From: Chamaecyparis obtusa
Lineage: Eukaryota > Streptophyta > Pinopsida > Cupressales > Cupressaceae
Direction: 5' to 3'
DNA length: 64,000 bases
NCBI GenBank assembly: GCA_027943335.1
Contig: BSBK01002082.1
Coordinates: 1,154,001-1,218,000 of the forward strand
Below, piece by piece: positions 48,146 to 59,844 of this stretch (position 1 is the first letter of the stretch; each line of letters opens with the position of its first letter). Made by a program: the position numbers and the translations under genes. The notes beneath the pieces are model-generated. The model saw nothing but the letters and a program-made list of their open reading frames with translations, had not been told where the DNA came from and searched no databases.

Positions 48146-48765
48146 TTAGTATTAGAGCCAATGGTTTTGTTAAGGGGGGGATGTTTTTCTTTTTAAGTGT
48201 TGAATGCTTTTTGCTGCATTCATAGGTTTTTTTGCATGCTTTTGTAGTTTTGAGAAAAAGACTGAAATCCATGTCTTCTACTTCTCACATACATATTGAG
48301 AAATGACTGGCTATGAGATGTGAGAACCAAAGATGAGAGATCTTTTGGAAGAAAGAGATTAGTGGTTGTTGGTTTCACAAGAGACAAATCCATCTACCAT
48401 AATAAATGAATATTGAAAGAAAATAGGCAATAAGGAGCGGGGAATTGTTTAGTTATGTCTTATTGATTTCGTTCTCTTGAATGTCTCCACAAAAGATTCT
48501 ACATACAAGTTATGAAATATGATATGTGATATTTATTAAACCAAAAGATTGTCCAATAAGTTTTGATTAAGTCAATTCGGAAAGGGCCCGAACCCATAAC
48601 ATCAAGCCCAAAGGTAGTTCAAAAGGAATTTACGAGGAGTGAATTTAACTAGCAAACCAAAATAGACAAAACGCCTTAAAAGTACCAACAATAGAGACAA
48701 CCAAAAGAAAGAACCAAAAGACACAAGAAACTATATAGACGAGGATTTAACCTCCTTTCATTCCT
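48146..48765. other. possible retrotransposon leader, no gene
   Basis: A G-run (GGGGGGG near 48174) and short stop-rich frames lie downstream of the putative primer-binding site. The stretch joins the second copy of the dispersed repeat at about 48766. Confidence 0.35.
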
Positions 48766-50120
48766 GATTAAGCTCCTTTAGGGTTTCCAAGAAAGAGCCC
48801 TTCCTAGGCGGGCGTTGAATCGAGGTCGAAGTAGAAGGGCCCTCTTTCGCCATTTGAGAAGAAACTCACAAATTATCATCTCTCTTTTCTCTTCTTTTGG
48901 CTTTCCTATACTCCAATTCCTCTTGGAGGGTGTTGAAAGATTTCGTCGTATTTTCCATCATTTTTTAGCTGAAGGCGATGATTTTTACAAGATTTTTGTT
49001 CACTTGATTTTGGTTAGTTTTAACATTGACTAGATTCAACAACATTTCTTATTTCTCCTCTTCATAGGCAATTATGGCCTTCAATTCACAAACTTGTTCC
49101 TCAATTGTGTCTCAATTATCTAATTCCATGACAAGTTTATCATCTACTTTCCAAACACAATCTTCCGCAATGGTCTAAGACCAATACACGGGTTTAGCCT
49201 CAACCTCCACAATAGCTTCTAGTCTGTTAATATTTTTCTTGGTCGTATGAAATTGAGAAATAAATGTTTTGATGATTGTATTTTATTGGTTATAGAGGAT
49301 GCACAATTTATCCACTTTATCCAAAATATAGGGGTAGTTAGGTAGCTCATCTTCAAGGGTAAAGTTGTGGGTATAGGGAGGAACATTTTGTTGGACCTCA
49401 TGATCACCTTAAGGGGTACAAATAGAGGAAGGAGGTTTTGAGACTGACCAATATTTTTAGGTGGGTATTCTCAAGGGTCCACTCCAATTCTGTAGACCAA
49501 GAATAGGAAGAATCCTTAGAGACAATGATAGTTTCTTCAATATTCTCTTATTTTCCTAAAGCTTTCAGCTTGGCCTTCCTTTGAGGATTAACTCTAGTTG
49601 AACTAGGAGGAGGAGTAACTATAGTATATGGGGCTTCCCCTTCTATCCCGTTGGTTGTTGAGCTCACCAATGATAGGGGAATTTTTAGGGCCAATCTCTG
49701 GGGTAAGAGGCAAATGAAAGTTATACAAGCAAATGATGAGGCCTTGGTGAAAAGGCTCCCCCATCCCCCATGAGTTTTGGATTTAACAATAGATTGGGAT
49801 AGTGAGGATAAAATCCAAAAAGGGAAATTAAGCTTGATACCATGATGAAAATGATTGAGCATAGGAAATATGTGGGAAAGTGTTTGAAACTACCTTCGAG
49901 TGTGATGAATTTGATTAGCACCAAAGTCACATCCTTCCATTCACTTAGAAGCTCTTCGCGGTTGAAGTTGTTTTGAATGTGGGATTTTTTCACTAGGGCC
50001 GATAAATTTCCTACAGTCTTGTTTGTAATGGGTATTGAAGTTTCTATGAAGGGTGGTCCCTTCTGCCAACAAACTAATAACAACCACAATAGACTTGATT
50101 GACACCACAAAAGAGATGTT
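48766..50120 (-). repeat. dispersed repeat, copy 2, with decayed minus-strand ORF
   Basis: Same orientation and order as 3740-5130. Minus-strand peptides include SEWKDVTLVLIKFITLEGSF (about 49930) and a frame near IPITNKT (about 50030), matching copy 1. Similarity stops at about 50118 (AAAGAGATG), about 20 bp before the TGTTGG start of an LTR, so the retrotransposon probably interrupted this copy. Confidence 0.65.
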
Positions 50121-50140
50121 TTTGGCATAACTAATGAGAT

Positions 50141-51733
50141 TGTTGGCATATCTGATGTAGTGATGGTAAGTGAGTTTTGGAGATGTCATGATGCAACTTT
50201 GATTACAAGATGATCAGTTATAGTGTTGTCATTGATGTCAATTTAGTGTCTATTGGTTGATAGTGTTCTTGTTATGATGAGATTGTTGGAAACTACAATT
50301 GAAACAATTATTGTATTGTCATTGATGTCAAAGCTTAACGATTGATGAGAAGGATTAGGGCAAGGGTGATAACAATAGAACCTAGAGAAAGGTTGAGTTA
50401 TTTGATACTTCAAATGAGTACTTGATTATATGGCACAATGATAAGATGATGTATTGTTTATCTAAGTAAGAAGCAAGACTGAACAAGTAGGCTTAACCGA
50501 GCAAAAGTGAATAAATCTAGTTTAAGCCGAGTGATGTTAGTGTCGACCGAGAGCTAGTATATGCTGAGTAAATTTAGTGTTGACTGAACATTAGTTTATT
50601 GCTGAGTGACAACATTAGCTGAGGGAGACAATTTGAAGAGATGATTGAGCTACGCAGTGATGACCGAGGAGTTGAACACAGTATTAACCGAGTGTTAGTA
50701 ATTTACATTTGAGGAAGAATTCAGATTCCTAGCCGACTTAGTTGAATTCTTGGATTATGTAAATCGTGTTGACTTTATTAATTGAGTGTATGGAGAATTT
50801 AATGCACGGTAAACCATTTTATTGTGATTTCAATAAAGAGATTGAAGATGTTTCTAGAAGGATGGATGGAGAACATGAATGTTGGAAGGATTCAATGAAT
50901 CTGACCTAAACCTAAGATCTACAGAGGAGATTAAGTGGCAAAAGATAGATCTACCTATTGAAGAGGTATAAAGGAAAACCTAAGTGTGAGGTTAAAGAAG
51001 TATGCTGGAGTTGTTGATGTTATTGACTGATAAGTCTAAGCAGAAAGGCTGAAGGTGAAGGAGTTGATCAGAGTTGTGATTGCTTGAAGCGAATTCTGAG
51101 CAGATCAGTGATGGAGATGGAATTGAAACTCATTTAGTAAGCCAACATATATGTGTGAATTGGATCTGTTATTTGCAAAGTAAGTTGTATGTTTTTTAGA
51201 TCAGATACTACTGCTACTTTCTAACCATTGTATTAGTCTAAATCCTTTAATAAAGGTCGACCTAATAGTCATTGTTTAAATCCTTTAATCAAGGTTGCAT
51301 TCTGATGGAATGTACTTAAGTCCTCTAACAAGGCTCACTCCTAACAGGGTGGTTGAAATCCTTTAACAGGGTCACACCTAGCAGTGTGTTTGTAAACCTT
51401 TGACAGGGTTGGCTTTTCACAGAGCTCACTTCAAAAAAGTGAAAATATCAGTAACATGTTACAAAGTGGTTTTTCCCAAATTAGGTTTCCACTATAAATG
51501 CTGGTGTCATACTTGTGTAAATGTTTTGGTGTGAACATTTCTATGTTTTGCAAGTTAAATATTGTTGGATAGTGGACTACATTGTTATATGTTTCTAGCA
51601 TACATTCTTTAATGATCGAGTAGTGTCAGTGATTATTTGAGATTGTTGAAGTGTTTAAAAGTTCAATTGATACATCTAGACCTGAGAACAACTGATTCAC
51701 CCCCCCTCTCTGTTGTTCTAAATCATATTAACA
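50141..51733 (+). repeat. 5' LTR of a second copia element
   Basis: It begins TGTTGGCATATC and ends CATATTAACA, about 1593 bp. The second half repeats CCTTTAACAGGGTC-type phrases (51230-51410), like the LTR at 2530. A TGATTCACCCCCCCTCTC block sits near its end (51691). The following primer-binding site fixes the right boundary. Confidence 0.8.
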
Positions 51734-51735
51734 AT

Positions 51736-51747
51736 TGGTATTTGAGC
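51736..51747 (+). other. primer-binding site (initiator tRNA-Met type)
   Basis: TGGTATTTGAGC follows the LTR end after a two-base spacer. It matches the usual plant copia site TGGTATCAGAGC except at the TT. It primes minus-strand DNA synthesis in an active element. Confidence 0.75.
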
Positions 51748-51781
51748 TGTTGCTACTTACACAGAACAAGTTTAAAGGTAC

Positions 51782-52330
51782 TTGAAGCAAATGATCAAGA
51801 TGTATAAAAAGGAGGTACCGAAGTTGAATAAGGAGAACTTCCCTACATGGCAGAGTCTGATGAAACTGCATCTAGCTGGTATCGGTGACTCAGCAAAATA
51901 TTATGTTGAACATGACTATGTTACACCTGCTGCACCTTTGACTACCGAGGAGATGCGAGCTAAACAGGAACACAACCAAGCAATGTTGGAGATTGCATCT
52001 GCCTTAAGCTATCCTGAATTTGAAGACATTAAAGATTGCACAAATGAAAAGAAAATGTGGGACACTCTTGCAAATATCTATGGTGGTGATACAAATGTAC
52101 TAAGGGAAAAAGCTGAAAGCCTGAGAGGTAAGTTTGATGAAATGAAAATGCAAGAAGGTGAAAATATTGCTCAATATTGTGGGAGAATCAAGGAGGTAGT
52201 AAATGTTATTAGAGGAGCTAATGGAACTATTGATGATGAAATTGTTATTGGAAAGGTATTGAGAACTTTTCTTCCTATATATGCCATCAGAATTTCAATA
52301 ATTCAAGAATCTAGATGTAACCCTCACTAG
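51782..52330 (+). pseudogene. copia gag, truncated by a CACTA-like insertion
   Basis: The frame encodes about 180 residues of a copia gag polyprotein (capsid region): FPTWQSLMKLHLAGIGDS, then KKMWDTLANIYGGDTNVLRE, then KFDEMKMQEGENIAQYCGRI, ending ISIIQESRCNP. In related copia proteins the RCNP segment continues into a conserved TLDxLIGRL region, absent here. The frame instead hits TAG formed by the CACTAG terminus of the next element. Zinc knuckle, protease, integrase and RT are missing from the window. An upstream in-frame start at 51782 suits the leader length. Confidence 0.85.
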
Positions 52331-53300
52331 TACATTTGAGACCTTTTTTCGACGGCTGATTGTCTAAATTCAGACAGTATACCATCGATTAAGAGACACC
52401 ATCCGACATCACAATTTTGCAGTCAGAAACATTAACGGTTATGATAGGCGTCATACATGCGACGTCTATAGTCATCGCAAAAGGGGGTTTCAACACAACG
52501 AATATACTCGTTGGGTCTACTTGTACTTGTCCCACATTCGACGGATCTCCGTCAGACGTAGTTCGTTACTGACGAAAATGTTGTACCTACGATGGGTAAC
52601 TGTCATAATGTTCTGACACCTAACTGTCATTGGAAGATTGTATACAGATGGAAATGCTATTGGGGCGACAGTTATCCACCGTGCATTTCTAACAGATTGT
52701 CGTCACTTCTCTAGTGCCATTGTAATTGCGATGAAAATCACAATTTATTTTTTTTTAAAATAAAATATATTTATCGATCGAGTTTGACTCGATTGGTGTT
52801 CTTGTAGATTTGGTTGTCATTTGGAGATGAATTTACAGTAGATTCGGTAGTGGCTTGTACATTATTGAGTTGAGTCTAGCGACTTGGATTTGTAGATCAC
52901 TATAGTGTCTGTGATGACTTGGGAGAAGTCTTCTTCTAGGTGAACCAAGCTGAGAGACTTGGATTATAAAAAGTAGGTCATTTGATGCGACTTATGAGAT
53001 GTTGGATGCCTCTTCACAGTGGGTTCGCAGTGCGGTCGGTGGTGTTTCTTTGCGACTTGGTTCTTGGTAGCCATTGAGATGGATCAATATGACTTGATCT
53101 TGGGTCAAGACTTATTGAGGCAAGTTGAAGTGATCATTGCCCCTTGAAGTGATTGATGTTTTGGACAAATAGTCATCGCTTTTAGTTTTGTCATCGATTA
53201 TTCTTTGGTTTTCATCGTAATTGCGATGACTCACTATTTTTTAAAAAGAAATATATATTTGTCGTACGTTGATTGAGATCTTAAATTATTGAGCTTCTCT
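52325..53300 (+). mobile_element. CACTA-like (EnSpm) element end inserted in gag
   Basis: CACTAGTACATTTGAGACCT begins exactly where gag is broken. The following 400 bp carries many CGACGG, CCGTCAGACG and GACGAAAATG motifs in both orientations, the kind of subterminal repeats CACTA elements use for transposase binding. The right end is not found, and no gag continuation appears downstream. GTACTAGTG at 61477-61485 is the inverse of the first nine bases, but its flank (AGG) does not match the CCT expected as a 3-bp target duplication. The extent to 53300 is therefore a guess. Confidence 0.5.
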
Positions 53301-53364
53301 TTGTTTTGATAATAGTTTAACATTCTCTACTTAATAGGGCCAACCATGTTAAGGTGGAAGCTCA

Positions 53365-53465
53365 TTTGGCCCCTCCTAGGATCCTCTTATGACCCTTTAC
53401 GACACTTTAAGACCTATAAGATGTATTCTTAGGGATCGTAAAGGGTCATAAAGCGTCATAAGGGG
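53365..53465. repeat. short palindrome related to the 160-bp array
   Basis: CTTATGACCCTTTACGACAC and its near-complement (ATCGTAAAGGGTCATAA) flank a short loop. The words resemble the GACCCCTTTCGACAC arms of the array at 7565-9845, suggesting a diverged solitary unit. Confidence 0.5.
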
Positions 53466-53473
53466 TCTTGGGA

Positions 53474-53770
53474 CAACAGCTGAGAAACATAAATGTACAC
53501 ATCATGGTCACAATTTTTTGGAGACACAACATAATTGAATGCTATACCCAAATGATGCAACACAACCACTACTTCTGTAGTTCCAAGTTGACACTGTGGG
53601 ATCCAAAAACCAAAGATAAGGAATCTATATATGGTTTTTGGATCCCACAATGTCAACTTAGAACTACAGGAGTAGTGGTTGTGTTGCATTTTCTGGGTAT
53701 AGCATTCAATTATGTTGTGTCTCCAAACAATTGAGACCATGATGCCTACATTTATGTTTCTCAGCTGTTG
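53474..53770. mobile_element. 297-bp hairpin element (MITE-like)
   Basis: The left arm 53474-53612 and right arm 53633-53770 are near-perfect inverse copies, starting CAACAGCTGAGAAACATAAA and ending with its complement, with only a 20-bp loop. This is the fold-back form of some miniature transposons. No clear target duplication is seen, and the ORFs on both strands are by-products of the symmetry. Confidence 0.85.
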
Positions 53771-54648
53771 TGATACCTACATTTATGTTTTGTAGTTGTC
53801 ATGTTTATTTGCATGTTCTTTGTGTTTGGCTTCTCTCCCTTGCATCGAAAATAATATTTTCCCACTCTGAATCGAGAATGTGTGTGCAACACAAGCAGAA
53901 TATGCACGGATAGCAGGTGGAGTTGAGAAGACCTAGCATTGAGAAGACCCAACACGTTTACATTTTTTTCTCCTTTGTTTCTTGTACACCATCTCTATCG
54001 GCAAGTTTCTTCATGGATGACCTCCACTATCTTCCACACTACAACTGTAACCACTATTCATTCTCCTGCGGTCATTACTATCTTCTCTATTGATCAGACC
54101 TCCATTGCAATTTCTCTGATGAAAAATTCCAAATTCAATGTTTGGTATTCCTTCATCTCCCCTCAACTCCATCACTTATGTGTATGGCTTCTCTCCCTCG
54201 CATCGAATATGCACAAATAGCAGGTGGAGTTGAAAAAAAACAACACGTTTACATTTTTTAATAGGTCAAAATTACAATGTTCACGATGGTCTATAACTTA
54301 AAATATGCAATTAAAGACCTCTATAAAAAATGCAACCCTATTGTGTTTTTCAGCTCCACCTGATATCCTATGTATATGAATTGAGATTGCATATTGAACT
54401 AGGCATCTCCTTCTGCATTTCCTGAAACCAAGAGACTATCACAGTTAACATCTAAATGGCGCATCTCATCATCACAACTAATCCATCTTAAACAATTGAT
54501 TAACCATTCTAGACAAGATGATGATTTAAGTATTGTGTTTTAGAAAAGAACCCATTGAACATTCTAATACTAATTTCTCCCACAATATGAAATACACTAA
54601 AATTTAGTGAAAACCCCTCCAACATTACAACAGTGTATAAAAGGAAAC
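53771..54648. other. spacer, no recognised gene
   Basis: A short block (TGTGTATGGCTTCTCTCCCT, then CGCATCGAATATG, then AGGTGGAGTTGA) occurs at about 53823-53935 and again at about 54180-54228. No coding signal was recognised. Confidence 0.4.
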
Positions 54649-56378
54649 TCAGTGTCTAATCATGGAACTAAGCTCAAGCATGTGTAAATAAACATCAGTC
54701 ATTATCAAATAAACATAAGTCATTATCAAATAAGTTGCATAAATGAGAATCATTTTTTTTTTGGCTCTCTTTTTTTCTGCTTCCTTATATTGTTGCAGAG
54801 GTGTATCCATGTCTAGAGCATCATTTCTTCTTGGCTGTGCACGTGATCTTACTATCCTTTGCAAAGGTGGGTCCTTTGCAATAACAAATACAAGGCTTCA
54901 ATTAAAAACATATTATCATAATTGGGGTTAATTTAAAATATATTCATTATTGTTACAAGCATTTCAATACATTAAAAAATATAAACGTGACACTCTTTAC
55001 CTTGTCCAACCACATCATCTTGCCTGAATGGCTTGAACCTCAACACGCTCATCGGGAACAACATCCTCTACATCCCTTGCAACTATAATACAAAATGTTT
55101 TATTAATCCCAACAAATTATAATTAAATTTTTATTACTACGCCAAATTCAATTTAACATGTTTGCTTGTATTAAATATTCATTAATCAAAATTCGAATGG
55201 AAAATGTATACCTTGAGTACTACAATTCACATTAGAATCGATGCCTCCATCGTGCTCGGCCGGTGCAGTATCAATATCGGTAGGCTGCATTCCAATGTAA
55301 ATAATTAGTGTATTTATTGACAATATATACATATAAATACAAGACAAATACTGAGAAATGTTAATCATTCAATTTACTACATATAAATATATTCACTTTA
55401 AAGTTTTAAACAAATATATAATTAGTGTTTCCTTACTTAAAACAAATATATTCACTTTATGTTGGAACTTAACATCAAATATAGTAATTGGTAAAGTTTT
55501 CAACTTGAAATAAAAATCAATTGGCTTATTTACCTGATCAACAGATCCAGCAGAAGAACCTTGTGCACTCATTGCTCGGTATCATTCAGCCACGACTTTA
55601 TAGCCTTGTTTGAAGCCTATTTTTTTGTCCTCTTCTATAATCATTTTTTTGAACTCCAAGGCCTGTATTTTTTATTGGTATCATGAATTTTTATTTTAGT
55701 GAATTTCATCAAAACTAAATTGATTGAAATTTAATTATAAATATTTTCATATGATTTTTCATTTACTAATACTTACAACTCGTGCAACAAATTTTGAATA
55801 TCGACCCGAGCCAAGCCTGTGTTGCCCATGCTTTTGTTTTCTTGCTGTTGTTGCCTTTGTTGTATCAGGCAACCTATGTGATGTTTGAAGTATGTTAGAT
55901 CACATAAGTACAAAGAGTAAATAGTACATAATTTCATTATTAACATTATCATGTACCATCTTTCCTCGAGTGATACTACTCGTCCACTATGTCTTGTACT
56001 TCTCTCAAGTGCATCCTTTTAAAGATCCTCCCACTCATTAATAAGAATATAGGGAGGCTGCTCGTAATAAGGGTTTTGTTCTATTTGGCTCCTGTAGTTG
56101 TCCCTAATATACTTCAAAACAGTGCCCGCTTTGTCAAGGAGTCTAAGTCTATGAAAGACTTCGGGTCCAAAAAGTGTTGTCGTAGAGTCAATGAGCTTAT
56201 TCTTTAACCCTTTATCTTGTACTAACCACCTTTTAAGAAAACACACTGTTAGATTCATAAATGAAGTGAAACTATCTTTGAATATACTTAAAGAAAGGGA
56301 TGAAACAGAATCTAATTTTGCAATGAAATCAAAATATGATACCATGTGCATATCGTCAGCCCGAAAATGCGCAAACAT
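54649..56378 (-). pseudogene. decayed multi-exon gene of unknown family
   Basis: Likely exons on the minus strand, with GT-AG borders and agreeing phases: 55873-55777 (LPDTTKATTARKQKHGQHRL, then GSGRYSKFVARV), 55662-55534 (ALEFKKMIIEEDKKIGFKQG, then stop, then SAQGSSAGSVDQ), 55284-55212 (PTDIDTAPAEHDGGIDSN) and 55082-55001 (ARDVEDVVPDERVEVQ). A terminal exon follows at about 54885-54649 (RSRAQPRRNDALDMDTPLQQ, then YKEAEKKRAKKK). Upstream, 56378-56019 encodes ADDMHMVSYFDFIAKLDSVS and FGPEVFHRLRLLDKAGTVLK, perhaps the first large exon. Stops at about 56018 and 55585 indicate decay. The family is not recognised; the repeat-rich setting suggests a transposon gene. It lies in the same orientation as the SET-domain gene upstream. 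Confidence 0.5.
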
Positions 56379-56491
56379 TCATCATTAAGTTTTTCATAAA
56401 ATAGATTATTCCGTGCAAGATAATAATGAGATTATTATAATTAGTTATTGCAAGGGACCACACAGGGGGTTAGTGCATTATGTTATGAGTG

Positions 56492-58500
56492 TTATATTGT
56501 ATAGTAAAAGAAAGGACCAGTCTTTAAAGTACTTAGAAGCTGGGCTACTCTCAAGGGAAGTCCATCTTCATTGCTCATGAGCAATTGATCACATTGTATT
56601 GTTCTCGTACATTTAACATGAGTACATCCAGGACTTGCGTCATTGCGTCCTACATAAAATGAATCCAATATTACAAAATGCCCCCTAAGAAAGAATATAT
56701 AGTTCAAGTGAAATAAAGACATAATAAACAAGAGAGAAAAAGAGGAGTCTACTTACCAATAGTAGGTGTACTTGCCGACATTTTAGGTGGAACTACCTCT
56801 GTGGATCTGATCCTCGTACTAGGCATCATACTCAACATAGGTTCAATAGAAGGTGCTGAACAAAAATATTGTTAGAGCATAAAAAAATATGGATAACCAT
56901 GGACAAGATGGAGGATGAAACATGTGATGTACCATCTAAAGTATTTGCATCTAAGGTAATGCCCTTTAATCTATTTATCATCCCCTGTAAAGAGAACATA
57001 TATATATTTTAGTTAATGACATAAATAAAATAGTATACTATAAAAATCATTACTGAACTTTTGTTATAATTAAAAACTACATTAATAATTACTCTATAGT
57101 TCTGAACATGACCAATCAACATATCTGTTGCCCTCTGTATTTCAGGAGTGTGAGGTTGAATATTTTCCATTTGAGCTAACTCTTTTGATATTGCACGAAG
57201 GACCCTTTCTAGTGCAATCACAGGATCAACCTCTGATAAAAAATCAACATCGAATGGATCATGCTCATTCTGTGGCTCCTCATGGACTACTTGTTCCTTT
57301 CCCTTTCTTTGATTAGCACTCGTTTGTGAGAACAATATTATTAGCCCTTTATTTAAAAGCAATCCAAAATAGTAGAACAACAAAATATACGCATTAACAT
57401 AAGAAAAATACGCAGTAACATTTTTCTTGTATGTGCATATGTACAACAACAATGAGTTTTACCTGTCGGGAAGAAGAAGTCCCATGAGAACTATCACCGC
57501 TGTGCGTATCGTGTGGTTGTTGATCCATACTATAGCTCTGTATTTCAAAAAAAATCATTCAAACATGTTAAAACACATGTTCTTATTCTAAGTTACGTTG
57601 AATAATAAATAGTTATCAAAATGTGTACCACCTTGTCCATGATAGTGATGAGGTTTTTTGTATCTATGCAATTCAAATTGTAATCGATAAGAAACTCCTC
57701 GCCTCCACGTATTGATTTGATCACACATACAAATACATGATTTACCTCACGCGCCTCAAATATGCAATTGGGTTGCTTCTTAGTTGACGTAGGTCATGTA
57801 CTGTTTATAAAACCTCCAATATTCCCTGATGCTTTTGGTCTTCCGTCAACGTATATAGCTACTTTCTTACTTTGTTCACTGACTTTTTGTTGTATATAAT
57901 TTTCCGCGAGTGCATACCTACACATACTTTTTTTATATTTAACAATTTGCATCCAACTACTGTAATCATAACAAGATCCGACATACTCCATCAATTTGAC
58001 AACTTTTTTGTAAGAGACTTTTATGCCATCCATAGAAAATAGGCCCAAACCATGTAATGAAGAAGGTGCTATGCGATATATCCTCTGTTTAACACAAAAA
58101 TTAGTGTTTATTGGAGGAAGTTCATCAAGGACCCATTGTTTCTATATGTGTTTGTACCTAAATGGCAGCTCAAATTCGCCTTTGCTTTCATCATCATAAG
58201 AACATGACCCCCCTTGAGAAAGGAAAATTTTTATGCATTTATTGAATTTCTTTCTGATCTTTTGACATCGAGTCAATCTCATTGAATTACACGTACTAAA
58301 TGTCTTACTTTCTTCTTCCATTCCTAGATTTTCCTCACTCAAGGAAGACAATTCTGACAAATACCTTTTCACTAGTACCTGCACCTCATGCAATGAGAAA
58401 GATAGGTGGCAATGAGAGTATTTTACATATGGTAAAAAACATTAATCTCTATGGGGTGTATTGACTTGTACCTGACAATCCATGAGATTGTGTGGGATAC
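56492..58500 (-). pseudogene. SET-domain protein gene, decayed, multi-exon
   Basis: The exon from about 58385 to 57632 encodes a SET domain: IAPSSLHGLGLFSMDGIKVS (about 58080), KLMEYVGSCYDYSSWMQI, IYVDGRPKASGNIGGFINST (about 57850; position of the NHS motif), PNC, and GGEEFLIDYN (about 57690; the usual GEEL..DY). SET proteins transfer methyl groups from S-adenosylmethionine to lysine, often on histones. Here the usual FINHSCxPN is altered to FINST-(stop)-...PNC. Stops are TAG at 58144-58142 and TGA at 57796-57794. Downstream exons with GT-AG borders are 57537-57463 (MDQQPHDTHSGDSSHGTSSS), about 57345-57090 (acidic, FDVDFLSEVDPVIALERVLR), 56984-56933, 56855-56757 and 56649 to about 56495. Upstream, a small exon 58496-58470 is possible. 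Phases agree across most junctions. Confidence 0.65.
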
Positions 58501-58650
58501 CTGACATAAGATAATAGTTATATAATCAGACAAACATAGTTCACTCCATAGTTTTCATTATATCTTGTGAAGGACATTATTCATTGTTAAAATTATCTAT
58601 TTATCCAACAATATTTTGAATATCTCAGCATTGCATATAACTAAACATCT

Positions 58651-58707
58651 CAGCATTGCATGGGACACCACTATTGTGGCATTTCATCAAACAGTTCTCG
58701 TGCCTTT
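58651..58707 (-). pseudogene. PPR gene fragment
   Basis: On the minus strand this 57-bp piece reads KARELFDEMPQ followed by a stop and a degenerate continuation that lines up with RNVVSWNAM. It matches the S-motif of the PPR gene at 43140-46278 and sits in otherwise non-coding DNA, so it looks like a captured or leftover fragment. Confidence 0.5.
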
Positions 58708-59214
58708 CCACTAGTGTTTTTTTTACATCTTGTGAAAGACTTTATACATTGTTAAAATTATCTGTTTATACTTTCAGAATTAGCTCACTCCATTGTAGGG
58801 AACAAAGAGAATCCCTTGTGATTTAACATCATTAAGATGCCTCCTTTCATTAGCTTCATGTCACCTTCTCATAGCTTCCTATGTGTTTCATCCTTCATTT
58901 ATACACTTACTTCCTAAGGGGTATTCTTGATTTCAAACACATCGAGTTGCTACAACTGAATTATAAATCATGAATTCACTATAAAATTAATTCACTATAA
59001 ATCAAGGGGCATTATAAATCATGAATTTGCTATAAAATTAATGTATTGCTCTAGATTTTATATGGACATTTTGTCAAATGGTTGACATGTATGTTTATTC
59101 AAATGAATTTATATCATTTGGAATGGATATATGATCGGTTGATATCGAATTCTATGTCAAGATTTATAACATTAAATTGATCATAGTTAGAAGACTCGGA
59201 CACAAGAAGAATAT
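58708..59214. other. AT-rich spacer, no gene
   Basis: No recognisable ORF. Contains a short direct repeat (ATAAATCATGAATT, then CTATAAAATTAAT) at 58965-59045. Confidence 0.4.
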
Positions 59215-59520
59215 GAGTATAGCCAATTTTCAGAAGAATATGAATGAATGCAAACATACATAAGTGGATAAACATAAATAATGAAGGTACCTGATATTGC
59301 CTAAAGTAATGAAGTGTTGACCTTGGGTTCAATCCAGTATGCTCATGTATGATCCAGAAACTGCAAAGAAAAAAAGGATGGGGTTAGATCCAAAGGATCT
59401 AAGAAATGCATGACACCCTATTATTGATCCTCATTTACAATTATGCATGTGCATAGTTAAGCCATACACTTCTAAAAGGAACTATGCTACAGAACATGTG
59501 CACTCAGGAACATGTGCAGT
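59215..59520. repeat. direct duplicate A (partner 63119-63425)
   Basis: About 300 bp similar in order and orientation to 63119-63425. Shared phrases include ATTATGCATGTGCATAGT and AAGCCATACACTTCT. Divergence is substantial (roughly one change in six by eye). A minus-strand frame is open in both but resembles nothing known. Confidence 0.75.
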
Positions 59521-59844
59521 GTATAGGCATTGGAATCCAAATGAAGCCCTACATTTATGTCTCTATGAACACCTGGTGAATCACTGTTGTGGTTGCATTT
59601 ATGTCTCTATGAACACCTAGTGAATCACTATTGTGACTACATCATCCAAATAGTGCAACAACAACACTAGATGTTGTTGTTCCATCTGGTGTTGCTATGG
59701 CATCATTTTCAAATGATGCATCCACAACAGTAACCCACCATGCCCATCAACACAAGGCATACATGATCAAGCATAAACAATGGAGGGGACATTATCAAGG
59801 TCAAATTAGAGGTCAAATTTCATTGCTTGAAATTTTATATTTGT

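Noticed and set aside
52695..52710. CTCTAGTG near 52700 as the right end of a short CACTA element
   Set aside because: The following bases (CCA) do not match the CCT before the left end, similarity to the inverse terminus is only about six bases, and gag does not resume afterwards.
53456..53740. Matching ORFs on both strands (about 90 codons each)
   Set aside because: Both follow from the palindrome of the hairpin element, which makes the two strands nearly the same sequence.
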